A stretch of 61,806 nt of DNA from Prosthecobacter sp. GTDB taxonomy: Bacteria; Verrucomicrobiota; Verrucomicrobiia; Verrucomicrobiales; Verrucomicrobiaceae. Below, one piece after another: positions 1-8,949 of the stretch. Numbering within the stretch: the stretch's first letter is position 1; the number at the start of each line of letters is the position of its first letter. The notes beneath the pieces are model-generated. The model did no database searches. It worked only from the letters and a program-made list of their open reading frames with translations, and was not told the origin of the DNA. Location of the stretch: assembly GCA_017853885.1 (NCBI GenBank), contig JAFMIR010000022.1:1-61806 (forward strand). The letters run 5' to 3'. Both the position numbers and the translations under genes were made by a program.

Positions 1-611
1 CCAGGGTCCTGCGTGGTCACGTCCACGTCAAAAGGCGCATAATCCTCCGCCACGCGCTGCCAGATCGAGTAGATGTTGTCGAGCTCAGTCTGCGAAAAGG
101 CAGTACTTACAGTGCCATCCGTGCTGTATGGAGGCGTCACGAGGTTTGCACCGCCAGTGAAGTTGCTATTCCAAGCGGTCCCGGAGGTCGTGTGGCCGTC
201 AAAGTCGAGGTAAATCACTTTTGATGCTCCAAGCTTGCTGTGCAACGCAAAGGCATTCGTGGCCGTGATCGCTGCCGAGGTGCTACCTGAAGCCGTTGTG
301 GCATTTGCCACAGCGTTTTGCAGGGGAAGCAGTCCTTCGCACACAAAATGCAGGTGACCTTGGCGATCCGAACGCAGGGTCCTTTCCTGCGAGCAGAGCT
401 TCAAGATATCAGCAGCGCTCCGGCCATACCATGCAGCCACTTGTTCGAGCCTAGGTCCAAGGAGTGCAGGGATCTCTTGCGACCTTCCATTGCGAACCAA
501 ATTCTGCAGCGGGAAGACTTCACCACGATGATTGGTCTGTGCCTGAATCGACGCGGTGATGAGGAGTGTTGCGGCCAGTCCGAAATAGTGAGTTGGAACA
601 AAAAGTCGCAT
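1..611 (-). CDS. Secreted metallopeptidase-like protein, N-terminal part, cut by window edge
   Basis: Reading the minus strand from ATG at 611 gives an open frame of about 203 codons that runs off the left edge. Residues 1-25 look like a signal peptide (MRLFVPTHYFGLAATLLITA, then Ala-x-Ala-type processing). A segment with LDFDGHTTSGTAWN and, later, IWQRVAEDYAPFDVDVTT follows. As I recall it, this pattern begins the catalytic region of large secreted zinc-peptidase-like proteins in Planctomycetes and Verrucomicrobia, but the HExxH zinc motif would lie outside the window, so the peptidase role is inferred. It probably acts in the periplasm or outside the cell. The next gene is divergent, with about 200 bp between them. 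Confidence 0.65.
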   Translation of the reverse strand, partial: MRLFVPTHYFGLAATLLITASIQAQTNHRGEVFPLQNLVRNGRSQEIPALLGPRLEQVAAWYGRSAADILKLCSQERTLRSDRQGHLHFVCEGLLPLQNAVANATTASGSTSAAITATNAFALHSKLGASKVIYLDFDGHTTSGTAWNSNFTGGANLVTPPYSTDGTVSTAFSQTELDNIYSIWQRVAEDYAPFDVDVTTQDP

Positions 612-817
612 GATGGGGTGAGTGGATTGAAACTCTATTATCTTAAAATGCTGCCATAATTGGGAATGCCACGTCAATCCTTTTCGTTCTGATCTGATGG
701 CGTGACCATCGGCATCAGAGTTGAAAAACACCTGCTGAGGCTGCTCACGCGGCTGCTGGAGAGCTAAGCACGCATGTCCAGTTGTCGGGAAGCGATCCTG
801 CCTCCAGCATGCTAAAT

Positions 818-1498
818 ATGAATCAGAAAGTCATCTTTTTCGATGCAGCGGGCACGCTGATCCGTCCGGCAGAGCCTGTGGGAGCGGTATATGCGCGTGT
901 TGGCTCGCGTCATGGATTCACCGCCAGCGCAGATGCCATGAACATCGCCTTCCGCACGGCGTGGAAAGCCACACCGTCTCCGCTGCATCCCGAAGGCTGC
1001 CCACCACCCGATGACGACCAGGCTTGGTGGCACCACGTCGCTGCAAGGAGCTTTGAGTTGGCCCTTGGCAACGCCGTGCCGCCCGAAATCATGGAGCCGT
1101 TGTTTCATGAGCTTTATGCGCACTACGCGAAGCCGGAATCTTGGCATGTCTTTGAAGACGTGAGGCCCGTGCTGGAGGATCTGGCGGCAGATCACGCACT
1201 GCATGTGCTGTCCAATTTCGACCGCCGTCTGCTATCCATCCTCGAAGGGCATGGTCTGCGAACGTTGTTTGACCAAGTCATCCTCTCCAGTGAAGTCGGC
1301 GCGTCGAAACCGCATGCAAGGATGTTTGCGGCCGCAGTGCGGGCCGCAAAAGCGATGCCTGCCGAATGTCTACATGTGGGGGATGAACCCGTCGCCGATG
1401 CCAGCGGAGCCGCTTCCGCAGGCATGCGCTGCTTTTTGATCCAGCGTCCCGAACAGGGATTTGAGGCCTTACGCACGCTTCTGCGTTTCGATTCTTAA
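818..1498 (+). CDS. HAD-superfamily hydrolase, HDHD3-like
   Basis: A 226-residue HAD subfamily IA protein. Motif I is VIFFDAAGTLI, motif II lies in HVLSNFDRRL, motif III is the Lys of GASKPHARMF, and motif IV is HVGDEPVADASGA. The run SNFDRRL and the helical cap resemble eukaryotic HDHD3 and its bacterial relatives. The position two residues after the nucleophile Asp is Ala, as in L-2-haloacid dehalogenases, whereas most HAD phosphatases have Asp there. Substrate unknown; likely cytoplasmic. The start at 818 puts the Rossmann strand right at the N-terminus; ATG at 809 and TTG at 782 are alternatives. Confidence 0.85.
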   Translation: MNQKVIFFDAAGTLIRPAEPVGAVYARVGSRHGFTASADAMNIAFRTAWKATPSPLHPEGCPPPDDDQAWWHHVAARSFELALGNAVPPEIMEPLFHELYAHYAKPESWHVFEDVRPVLEDLAADHALHVLSNFDRRLLSILEGHGLRTLFDQVILSSEVGASKPHARMFAAAVRAAKAMPAECLHVGDEPVADASGAASAGMRCFLIQRPEQGFEALRTLLRFDS

Positions 1499-1567
1499 CC
1501 GCAGCGGCAGCCTCAACGCTTCTTGTACGTGCTGGCTCTTTTCCATCGTTTGAAAGGGACTCTCCCC

Positions 1568-2557
1568 ATGCACACGCGCCTCAACACCCCCGTCGCAAGG
1601 TCCTTCAGCCGCCGTGATATTTTTCGCGCCATCGGTGCCAGCGCCGTATCTGCCGCGTTTCCATCGCTGCAGGCTGCACCTGCCGCACCGGTTGCGGATT
1701 CGCTCACCATGCAATTCTACAAGAGCCTGAGTGAAGAGCAGCATGCCAAGATCGTGCTTCCGTCCAATCACGAGAAACGTGGTTATGTAAGCAACTGGTG
1801 GTACATCTGCCCCGAGCAACGCCTGCACACCTTTTACACCAAGGAGCAGCAGGACCTCGTGCGGCAGATTTTCGAGTCCCTCCACCATCCCGATTATCGC
1901 GAAAAGATGAACTGGCAGGTACAGAAGGACCTCATGGGCCAGATCAAGAACACGCCTTCAGTCGGTTTTTTCGGCACACCGCAGGATGAAGACTTTGAAT
2001 TCATCTACACCGGCCATCACGTTACCCGCCGCACCTTTGTGCATCCTGATCATGCCGCCGGCTTTGGCGGTCGCCCGATTTTTTATGGGAACTTCGCCAA
2101 GGCCTTTCGTGAGGAGAAAGATCACGCCGGCAATCCGTTCTGGTACCAAGGCCTTCTGTTCAATGAGTTCGTCGGTGTGCTCAATGGAAAACAGCGCGAA
2201 AAGCTCTTGGTCGCGCGGCAGCCACGCCCTGAGAAACCTACCGAGGTGATCACACGTCGCGCGAACGATCTTCCAGGCCTAGCAGGCGCAGACCTCACCC
2301 AAGATCAGCAGTTCAGATTGCTCGCAACCATGCGCCGCATGCTCGTCTGCTTCCGAGCCGCCGACGTCGAAGCTACGATGCAGATCCTCGAATCACAAAA
2401 CCTCATCAGCCGTCTGTTCATCTCTTGCTATGGAGGGGAGTTTGATATCGGCGGTGACAAGGTGTGGGACACTTGGCAGATCGAAGGACCTGACATGGTC
2501 TGGTATTTCCGTGGCTACCCGCACATCCATGGCTACTTCCACCTCGCCGCTGCATGA
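1568..2557 (+). CDS. DUF3500 family exported protein
   Basis: A 329-residue protein with a Tat-like N-terminus (SRRDIFRAIGASAVSAAF at about residues 13-30, then an Ala-rich cleavage region). The body matches my memory of DUF3500 proteins: repeated Trp/Tyr-rich blocks, GHHVTRRTFVH, GFGGRPIFYGNF, and a C-terminal VWYFRGYPHIHGYFH. The family is common in Planctomycetes and Verrucomicrobia; I know of no established biochemical role. It follows the HAD gene on the same strand and may be cotranscribed. The start at 1568 is chosen because it leads directly into the twin-arginine signal. Confidence 0.75.
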   Translation: MHTRLNTPVARSFSRRDIFRAIGASAVSAAFPSLQAAPAAPVADSLTMQFYKSLSEEQHAKIVLPSNHEKRGYVSNWWYICPEQRLHTFYTKEQQDLVRQIFESLHHPDYREKMNWQVQKDLMGQIKNTPSVGFFGTPQDEDFEFIYTGHHVTRRTFVHPDHAAGFGGRPIFYGNFAKAFREEKDHAGNPFWYQGLLFNEFVGVLNGKQREKLLVARQPRPEKPTEVITRRANDLPGLAGADLTQDQQFRLLATMRRMLVCFRAADVEATMQILESQNLISRLFISCYGGEFDIGGDKVWDTWQIEGPDMVWYFRGYPHIHGYFHLAAA

Positions 2558-2627
2558 GTCTGGCAGCAAGCAAGCAGAACTGACAAGGCAGAAAACACGC
2601 CCATGGCCTTTCAACGAATTGGATGGG

Positions 2628-3557
2628 TCATGGAACTTCTTCGCCGCTGCCAGTGTAGAACCAGCCTTGCACGCGGCCATTGACAACCAGAGCCTGAGCT
2701 TCCACAGCCTGAAGACCAAAGATGGTCTCGGCTTGATACTCGACCTTGATCGCCCACCCATCCTTACCCTCGACTTTGGCGGGATTCGGATCGCCCCAGG
2801 AGATGATTTTGTCCGGCTTGATATCCGTCACCTGGCCGCGGCGGATGCTCGATAGGAGCAGTGGGTAGCCGCGATCATCGCCACGCAAGGGTTTACCGGT
2901 TTCGTCCACTTCGGTGCGATTGCTATTGGCACTGGCGTTTTCGGCTTTCAGTGTAGAGGCTACTTGCTGTTTCTGTGCAGCGATCCGTTTCAGGTATTCC
3001 GCGCGGGCCACCTTCCACTTTTCGTAACCATCGGTAAGAATCGCCTTCAGATCCGTGTCGTCGATGGACACGATGGCCTTGGCACTGGATCCCGGCGCGG
3101 ACAGCAGGGCAAGCATACCCTCTTTGAACGCAATGGCCTGTACTTTGCGGCCTGCGCTGACCTTGGCGGCTCCCACGGGCATTTTGAATTCGGCATCCTT
3201 CAGCAGCGTCACCTCACGTGGAAATGCGCTGGGGGGGATGTTTGACCAATGGTTCGTCAAAGCCTCAATAGAGTCAGCCTTTGGAGAAGCGGGTGCTGCG
3301 GAAGCCACGGGAAGAGGCGCTGGAGTCCTGTCTGCCATTTTCGGAGCCTCCGCAGGTTTCGGAGTCTCGGGTTCCACTTTTGCCACGGGAACCTCGGCCG
3401 GCTTTTCAGGCTGCGGAGCTACCTCGAGAGCCATTGGAGGCTTGGGTGGCGGATTCAGTCCTTTGAAGACCATCTTCTGCCCAAGGGGGGCGAGAAAATA
3501 ATCATAGGCAGCGAAGGCTCCAGCAAGGAGCAGCAAGGTGATAAGCAGGGATTTCAT
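2628..3557 (-). CDS. Unknown exported protein with proline-rich linker
   Basis: I do not recognise this 309-residue protein. It has an N-terminal hydrophobic helix (MKSLLITLLLLAGAFAAYDY) that is a signal peptide or membrane anchor. A Pro/Glu/Lys/Ala-rich linker spans about residues 30-95. A globular part follows with two short beta-rich units, one around VSAGRKVQAIAFKEGMLALL and one ending GWFYTGSGEEVP, joined by a charged helix rich in Lys and Gln (about 175-215). The plan suggests an anchored periplasmic domain held away from the membrane. It is convergent with the DUF3500 gene and divergent from pdxJ. An upstream ATG at 3623 would add 22 non-signal residues and is disfavoured. Confidence 0.7.
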   Translation of the reverse strand: MKSLLITLLLLAGAFAAYDYFLAPLGQKMVFKGLNPPPKPPMALEVAPQPEKPAEVPVAKVEPETPKPAEAPKMADRTPAPLPVASAAPASPKADSIEALTNHWSNIPPSAFPREVTLLKDAEFKMPVGAAKVSAGRKVQAIAFKEGMLALLSAPGSSAKAIVSIDDTDLKAILTDGYEKWKVARAEYLKRIAAQKQQVASTLKAENASANSNRTEVDETGKPLRGDDRGYPLLLSSIRRGQVTDIKPDKIISWGDPNPAKVEGKDGWAIKVEYQAETIFGLQAVEAQALVVNGRVQGWFYTGSGEEVP

Positions 3558-3685
3558 CGGAGGGAATTGGGATAGCCCGCGGAAGGCGTTCGTCACGAAA
3601 AAGGCATTCGTTTTTGGGTTCAAGCGCCACTTTTACCTGAAAAAGGTCGATCAATGCCGTCCCGATGCGCTAAATTAGCAACACC

Positions 3686-4441
3686 ATGCCATCCAACCTC
3701 CATCTGGGCGTGAATGTTGATCACATTGTCACCCTCCGCCAAGTCCGCTATCGGCACATGCTCGAATCCCCCAATGCAGAACCTTCTGTTCTGTACACCG
3801 CCTTGCTGGCCGAACAGGCCGGAGCGCATTCGATCACGATCCACCTGCGTGCAGACCGGCGTCACATCCAAGACGCGGATGTCTTCCTGCTGCGCGAGGG
3901 GATCCAAACGAAGCTCAATCTCGAAATGGGCAACACGGCGGAAATCCTCGCGATCGCTTTGAAGGCTAAGCCAGACTTTGTCTGCATGGTTCCGGAGAAT
4001 CGCGAAGAGGTGACAACCGAGGGAGGGCTGGATGTCGCTGGCCAGCGTGAGGCGCTGAAGACCACGGTGGGTGCCTTGGAATCCAACGGCACGCGGGTTA
4101 GCATGTTCATCGACCCTGACCCCGCTCAGGTCCGCGCCAGCGCAGACATCGGCGCGAGCATGATCGAGCTGCACACCGGCACCTTCGCAAACCATTTCGG
4201 TGCCGAGCGTGCCGCGGAGGTGGCGCGTCTAAAAGCCGCTGCGGAACTCGGGCACGCCCTGGGGCTCCAGATCAATGCAGGACATGGTTTGACCACCACA
4301 AACCTGCCGGACCTGTGGCCTGTGCCGCACCTAGCGGAACTGAACATCGGCCATCACATCGTCTCACGCTCCATCGTTGTCGGCCTCGAATCGGCGGTGA
4401 AGGAAATGCTCGCCGTGTTGACCACCTACCCTGCGAAATGA
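3686..4441 (+). CDS. pdxJ: Pyridoxine 5'-phosphate synthase
   Basis: PdxJ condenses 1-deoxyxylulose 5-phosphate with 3-amino-2-oxopropyl phosphate to form pyridoxine 5'-phosphate, the last ring-forming step of the DXP-dependent vitamin B6 route in the cytoplasm. The 251-residue length and the sequence fit the family: N-terminal LGVNVDHIVTLRQVR, ITIHLRADRRHIQD, LNLEMGNTAEI, MVPENREEVTTEGGLDV, SMFIDPD and the C-terminal LNIGHHIVSRSIVVGL. The stop overlaps the acpS start by four bases (ATGA), a common arrangement that suggests translational coupling. Confidence 0.97.
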   Translation: MPSNLHLGVNVDHIVTLRQVRYRHMLESPNAEPSVLYTALLAEQAGAHSITIHLRADRRHIQDADVFLLREGIQTKLNLEMGNTAEILAIALKAKPDFVCMVPENREEVTTEGGLDVAGQREALKTTVGALESNGTRVSMFIDPDPAQVRASADIGASMIELHTGTFANHFGAERAAEVARLKAAAELGHALGLQINAGHGLTTTNLPDLWPVPHLAELNIGHHIVSRSIVVGLESAVKEMLAVLTTYPAK

Positions 4442-4815
4442 TCACTGGCACCGGCATCGACCTTATCGAGGTGGCCCGCATACGCGAGCTGCTCGCTAAG
4501 CATGCCGAACGCTTCAAACAGCGCACCTTCACCGCACACGAAGTCGCCTACTGTGACGCCTGCGCCGATCCGGCGATGCACTACGCCGCTCGCTTCGCCG
4601 CCAAAGAAGCGGCAGCAAAGGCTCTGGGCACCGGATTGTGGTCTGCGGCTGGGATTCATTGGACGGACATCGAAGTCAGTCGTGCTGACACCGGCCGTCC
4701 CAGTCTCGTTTTTCATCAGAATGCGGCGAAACTGACGTCAGGCCTTCGCGCTCACCTGTCTCTCTCGCACACGAAAGACCATGCCATGGCCCAAGTGATC
4801 CTCGAGACCCTCTAA
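4438..4815 (+). CDS. acpS: Holo-[acyl-carrier-protein] synthase
   Basis: AcpS moves the 4'-phosphopantetheine group from coenzyme A to a serine of acyl carrier protein and so activates fatty-acid synthesis. The 125-residue frame has the two family signatures: GTGIDLIEVARI at the N-terminus, with the Mg-binding Asp, and FAAKEAAAKALGTG in the middle, with the catalytic Glu and Lys. The C-terminal LSLSHTKDHAMAQVI is also typical. The ATG at 4438 overlaps the pdxJ stop. A longer frame from 4315 would lie inside pdxJ and is rejected. Confidence 0.96.
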   Translation: MITGTGIDLIEVARIRELLAKHAERFKQRTFTAHEVAYCDACADPAMHYAARFAAKEAAAKALGTGLWSAAGIHWTDIEVSRADTGRPSLVFHQNAAKLTSGLRAHLSLSHTKDHAMAQVILETL

Positions 4816-4834
4816 AACCCTGCCTCTTTCTGTC

Positions 4835-5482
4835 ATGCTTCGTTTTCAACTCCTCGGCTTTCCTGTACTTGTTCATTGGATGTTCTGGCTGAACACCGCG
4901 CTGCTCGGTGGGGCGATAGGAGCCAGCACACCGGCTGAGATGCGCGCCTTGCTGGCATTCATCATCGCAGCGTTTTTTTCCGTCATGATTCATGAACTGG
5001 GTCACGCCAGCGTGATGCGGCAGTTCGGAGACCGCAACGTGCACATCGTGCTCTACGCCTTCGGCGGTTACGCACAGGGCAGCCGGTTGTTCTCCCGCTG
5101 GCAGGACATTCTGCTCACCGCCGCTGGGCCCGGACTTCAATTCGCCGCAGGCTTGGCGGTTTATTTGGGGCTCGGCATCTGGCAACCACCTGCGGCATGG
5201 CTTGCCCATCTCGCGGCCCAGTTTGTATTTGTCAGCCTGTTTTGGGCTGTTTTGAACCTGCTGCCCATCCTTCCACTTGATGGCGGCAGGCTTTGCGCCG
5301 CAATCACCGGCAACAAACGCTTAGCACTGCGAGTCAGTTTGGTGACAGCCCTTGTACTCGCGGCAGGCTTTTTCTATCTCGGCTACGGTCTGTTCACCCC
5401 GCTGTTCTTTGGTTTCCTCGCTTACAACAGCTGGAAGCAGCTCCAAGGCGAGCCTCAAATTCCGTGGATGGACGCACGATGA
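4835..5482 (+). CDS. Site-2-protease-like M50 membrane metalloprotease
   Basis: A 215-residue polytopic membrane protein of the M50 family, which cuts substrates within or near the membrane. The zinc motif HELGH is at residues 53-57, inside the second hydrophobic segment. The second family motif appears as NLLPILPLDGGRL near residue 150 and supplies the third metal ligand Asp. About four to six membrane helices can be seen. It has no PDZ domain, so it belongs to the small type rather than RseP. Its stop overlaps a possible start of the next gene at 5479. The physiological substrate is unknown. Confidence 0.88.
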   Translation: MLRFQLLGFPVLVHWMFWLNTALLGGAIGASTPAEMRALLAFIIAAFFSVMIHELGHASVMRQFGDRNVHIVLYAFGGYAQGSRLFSRWQDILLTAAGPGLQFAAGLAVYLGLGIWQPPAAWLAHLAAQFVFVSLFWAVLNLLPILPLDGGRLCAAITGNKRLALRVSLVTALVLAAGFFYLGYGLFTPLFFGFLAYNSWKQLQGEPQIPWMDAR

Positions 5483-5517
5483 GTCCTCGCTGTCACGTTT
5501 CCGCAGCATCTTTTCCG

Positions 5518-6627
5518 ATGAAATCCCCTGCCCTGAGCTTCCTCACCCTCCTCTCGATGTCCCTGTGCGCTCTCGCACAATCACCGAAGACCGAGCTCAT
5601 TTCACCTCAAGTGAAGGCAGCTGTCGAAAAGGCCGTGAAATGGCTTGTGGCCCAGCAGCGGCCTGCAGGCCTGATCGTTGATGAAAAATCCAACAACATT
5701 CCCAAACGTGGCGATCTACCCTCCCACAGTGCCGCGATGACATCACTCGCGTTGATGGGGCTAGCCAGCGTGGGTCACATGCCCAGCGATCCCACACCGG
5801 AGGGAAAAGCCGCTGGGAAAGCCTTGCGCTATCTTGTTGAAGGCATTGAACCCGATGAGAACGGCTACCTCGGCCGCAGTGACCGCTCCCGCATGTACGG
5901 CCACGGCATCATCAGCCTCACACTTGCGGAAATGATCGGTCATGCGCCCGATGACAGCACAGACAAGCGCATGCGTGGCATGCTCGACGGCGCCATCAAG
6001 CTCATCCTCCGCTCCCAGCAGGTTTCCAAAAGCGAAGCCAACCGCGGTGGATGGCGCTACGAGCCGCAAAGCAGCGATAGCGACATTTCCGTGAGCGTAT
6101 GGCAACTCATGGCTCTGCGCGCCGCCAAGAATGCGGGCTTTGATGTGCCGAAGGACGCCATCGACAACGCCGTAGCCTACATCAAACGCAGTTACCAGGT
6201 CGAGCGTGATGCCAACGGCCTTCCAAAGAGCGACAATGCCGCCTTCAGCTACGAGCCCTACGGCGGACGCAAGACCTTCTCCACCACCGCAGCGGGCCTG
6301 CTGTCACTTCAAGTATGCGGTTTGTACGATGCACCTGAGGTCGTCGGCTCCGCCAACTGGTTACTCAAATCTCCTCCGGAAATCAACGAGCCCTGGTTCT
6401 TCTACGGATGCTACTACTACGCCCAAGGAATGTATCAGCGCGGCGGAGATCATGCAGCCACCGCCCGCCAGCGCACGGAACAGATCCTCGTGAGCGCCCA
6501 AAGTGCCGAGGGAAACTGGTATCCGCGCAACGGCAATGAGAAGAGCGCAGGCGCGGTATATGCCACCTCACTCGCGCTTTTGAGCCTCTCGATCCATCAC
6601 CACTTTCTCCCGATCTATCAAAAGTGA
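5518..6627 (+). CDS. Secreted prenyltransferase/squalene-oxidase repeat (alpha-toroid) protein
   Basis: A 369-residue protein with a signal peptide (MKSPALSFLTLLSMSLCALA) followed by repeats typical of the alpha-alpha toroid fold: KAVKWLVAQQR, TSLALMGLAS, GKALRYLVEG, GHGIISLTLAEMIG, GGWRYEPQSSDSDISVSVWQ and KTFSTTAAGLLSLQVCG. PVC genomes carry many such exported proteins whose substrate is unknown; the catalytic DxDD motif of true squalene-hopene cyclases is not seen. An earlier in-frame ATG at 5479 overlaps the protease stop and would give a longer leader; 5518 gives the cleaner signal peptide. Probably cotranscribed with the protease. Confidence 0.8.
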   Translation: MKSPALSFLTLLSMSLCALAQSPKTELISPQVKAAVEKAVKWLVAQQRPAGLIVDEKSNNIPKRGDLPSHSAAMTSLALMGLASVGHMPSDPTPEGKAAGKALRYLVEGIEPDENGYLGRSDRSRMYGHGIISLTLAEMIGHAPDDSTDKRMRGMLDGAIKLILRSQQVSKSEANRGGWRYEPQSSDSDISVSVWQLMALRAAKNAGFDVPKDAIDNAVAYIKRSYQVERDANGLPKSDNAAFSYEPYGGRKTFSTTAAGLLSLQVCGLYDAPEVVGSANWLLKSPPEINEPWFFYGCYYYAQGMYQRGGDHAATARQRTEQILVSAQSAEGNWYPRNGNEKSAGAVYATSLALLSLSIHHHFLPIYQK

Positions 6628-6638
6628 CGCCCCTGTCC

Positions 6639-7547
6639 ATGAAGCCCTTCCTACTGACCCTACTCGCTTCTGTGTGCCTGCACGCCGAGTTAACACCACA
6701 GCAACAGCAGGTCCCGCTAGAGATCCTGCCAAGCGATGCCGCCGCTGCGAAGATCGTCCTGCTGGCCGGCAGTCCAAGCAACAAGCCGGGACAGCACGAA
6801 TACTTCGCTGGATGCGCGCTGCTGCGTGAATGGCTGAATACCCTTCCAAATACGGCACCGGTCATGGTGGCGGATGGCTGGCCGAAGAATGAAGCAGTGC
6901 TCGATGGAGCGCGCGCCGTTGTTTTTTACATGGATGGCGGCACGAAACTGCCCTTTCTCACAACCGAGCGTCGCGCCAAGATCCAAGCACTAGCGGATGC
7001 AGGCACGGGTTTCGTCGTACTGCATCAGGCAATCGATTGCCCAGCGGATCTCGCGCCAGCTTTCAAAGAATGGTTCGGCGCAGCCTTTCAACCGGACATT
7101 GGCTGCCGCGGGCATTGGGACGTGGCATTCGATGCCGTGGGCTCTCATGCTATTACCAACGGCATAAAGCCCTTTGAACTGCGGAAGGACGGCTGGCTTT
7201 ACAACCTTTATTTTGCGGACAAAGGCGTCTCACATCTCCTCGCCGCCCAGATGCCCGAAAACAGCCGCAAGACAGCGAATGCTAAGGCGCATTCAGGCCG
7301 CACCGAAACTGTGGCTTGGGCCTACGAACGCACCAAGGGGGGACGCAGCATGGGATTCACGGGCTGCGATTTGCATGCCAGCTGGGCCGTTGCAGAGCAG
7401 CGCCGCCTGCTCATGAACGCTATCCTTTGGACCGCAAAACTACCCGTCCCAGCCTCAGGAGTGGAGGTGAATACCCCTGTCGATCTCACCCAAAACCTTG
7501 ACAGAAAAATCTTCACTCCGAAGGCTAAAAAAGAGAATTCCAAGTGA
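6639..7547 (+). CDS. ThuA-domain exported protein
   Basis: A 302-residue protein with a short signal peptide (MKPFLLTLLASVCLHA) and a class-I glutamine-amidotransferase-like ThuA fold: KIVLLAGSPSNKPGQHEY, VVFYMDGGTKLPFLT, GTGFVVLHQAID, GCRGHWDVAF, and near the end GRSMGFTGCDLHASW. ThuA proteins take part in trehalose and other disaccharide use in rhizobia; in PVC bacteria exported versions usually sit beside Gfo/Idh oxidoreductases, as here. A role in metabolism of keto-glycosides is an inference. The start at 6639 lies just after the stop of the alpha-toroid gene; a GTG at 6624 is possible. Confidence 0.85.
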   Translation: MKPFLLTLLASVCLHAELTPQQQQVPLEILPSDAAAAKIVLLAGSPSNKPGQHEYFAGCALLREWLNTLPNTAPVMVADGWPKNEAVLDGARAVVFYMDGGTKLPFLTTERRAKIQALADAGTGFVVLHQAIDCPADLAPAFKEWFGAAFQPDIGCRGHWDVAFDAVGSHAITNGIKPFELRKDGWLYNLYFADKGVSHLLAAQMPENSRKTANAKAHSGRTETVAWAYERTKGGRSMGFTGCDLHASWAVAEQRRLLMNAILWTAKLPVPASGVEVNTPVDLTQNLDRKIFTPKAKKENSK

Positions 7548-7581
7548 CTGCAAGGGTGCGTGGCTAATGGCCAGCAGTCAC
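7544..7581. other. Intergenic stem-loop after the ThuA gene
   Basis: An 8-bp perfect inverted repeat (GTGACTGC / GCAGTCAC) encloses a smaller stem (TGGC / GCCA). It sits in the 87-bp gap between the ThuA and Gfo/Idh genes, its left arm covering the ThuA stop codon. No T-run follows, so an intrinsic terminator is unlikely; mRNA processing or stability is possible. Confidence 0.4.
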
Positions 7582-7634
7582 ACCCTCGATTCTAACCCTT
7601 GTTGATTCGCCGCGCTCTCTTAAACTCGTCGCCG

Positions 7635-8945
7635 ATGACCCACCGCCGCCATTTCATCCATGCCAGCGCTGCCACGCTAGTGCTGCCCACCCTTCAGATC
7701 CTCGGTGCCAATGAGAACGCCAGATACCGCACTGCCATCATCGGCTCTGGCTGGTGGGGCATGAACATTCTGCGCGAGGCCATCGCCAGTCGCCGCATCA
7801 AGGTTTGCGCCGTGTGTGATGCGCATGAGGATGTGGCCTCCAACGCCGCTGATGAGATCAACGGCATCAATGGCGATAACCCAAAGACTTATCAGGACTA
7901 CCGCGACATGCTGGCGAAGGAAAAGCCAGAAATCGTCATCATTGCTACCCCGGATCACTGGCACGCGCTACAAACCATCGCCTGCTGCCAAGCCGGAGCA
8001 CATGTGCTCGTCGAGAAACCCACCGGCCACACCATCGGTGAGAGCCAGGCGATGGTGAAGGCCGCCCGCGAGGCTGGCGTAGTCGTGCAAGTGGGTCTGC
8101 ACCGCCGAATCGGCCCGCATCACGTCGAGGCCATGAATTTCCTCAAGTCCGGTGCGGTGGGAAAAGTAGGCATGGTGCGCGTCTTCGTACACAGCAAAGG
8201 AGGCCGCGAAGAGCCCCGCCCGAATAGCAAGGTGCCCGAAGGCATGAACTGGGACCTATGGTGCGGCCCCGCACCCTTGCGCCCCTTCAACACGAAGCTG
8301 CACCCTGGCGGTTGGCGAAACTTCCTCGACTACGCGAATGGCACCATGGGAGACTGGGGTGTGCATTGGCTGGACCAGATCCTCTGGTGGAGCGGTGAGA
8401 AGGGACCCAAAAAAGTCTTCTGCACCGGCGGCCGCGAAATCGCGGGACCCGCCATCCTCAATGAGAAGGAGCAGACCACCGACGCGCCAGACCATCAGGT
8501 GGCCACCTTTGAATTTGAACAGTTCAACGCCGTATGGGAGCATCGGAAGTTCGGGGGCAATGAAAGCGAGAAGCACGCAATTGGTGCTTATTTTTATGGC
8601 GAGAAAGGCGTGCTCCACATCGGCTGGAGAGATGGCTGGACCTTCCATCCCGCTAATCCAAAGGAGAGCGAAAAACACGGCAACCACCAACTCCAAGAGC
8701 CAGACGGTCACAACATCGCGCTACTCTGGGCTGACTTCATCGATGCCATCGAGAAGAAGCGAAAGCCGGTGGCTGATATTGAGAGCGCTCACCGCTCCTC
8801 CTGCCTGCCCATGCTCGGCATGCTCAGCTACAAGGCCGGTCGCAGCATCCAATGGGATCCTGACAAAGAACAAATCATCGGCGATGCCGAAGCCTCCAAA
8901 CTGCTCCGCCGCGAATATCGCGGCGAATGGAAGTATCCCGTTTGA
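7635..8945 (+). CDS. Tat-exported Gfo/Idh/MocA oxidoreductase
   Basis: A 436-residue NAD(P)-dependent sugar oxidoreductase family member. It opens with a twin-arginine-like signal (THRRHFIHASAATLVLP) and then the Rossmann motif YRTAIIGSGWWGMNI. The family block VLVEKPTGHTIGES holds the conserved Lys of EKP, and GDWGVHWLDQILWW fits the C-terminal substrate domain. Export with bound cofactor is known for PVC members of this family. It lies between a ThuA gene and an AraC regulator, which suggests oxidation of a sugar or polyol in the periplasm. The start at 7635 begins at the Tat signal. Confidence 0.9.
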   Translation: MTHRRHFIHASAATLVLPTLQILGANENARYRTAIIGSGWWGMNILREAIASRRIKVCAVCDAHEDVASNAADEINGINGDNPKTYQDYRDMLAKEKPEIVIIATPDHWHALQTIACCQAGAHVLVEKPTGHTIGESQAMVKAAREAGVVVQVGLHRRIGPHHVEAMNFLKSGAVGKVGMVRVFVHSKGGREEPRPNSKVPEGMNWDLWCGPAPLRPFNTKLHPGGWRNFLDYANGTMGDWGVHWLDQILWWSGEKGPKKVFCTGGREIAGPAILNEKEQTTDAPDHQVATFEFEQFNAVWEHRKFGGNESEKHAIGAYFYGEKGVLHIGWRDGWTFHPANPKESEKHGNHQLQEPDGHNIALLWADFIDAIEKKRKPVADIESAHRSSCLPMLGMLSYKAGRSIQWDPDKEQIIGDAEASKLLRREYRGEWKYPV

Positions 8946-8949
8946 AGCC

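Noticed and set aside
8338..8949. N-terminal extension of the AraC frame
   Set aside because: The frame is open far upstream inside the Gfo/Idh gene, but the cupin-AraC protein begins at 8950, just after that gene.
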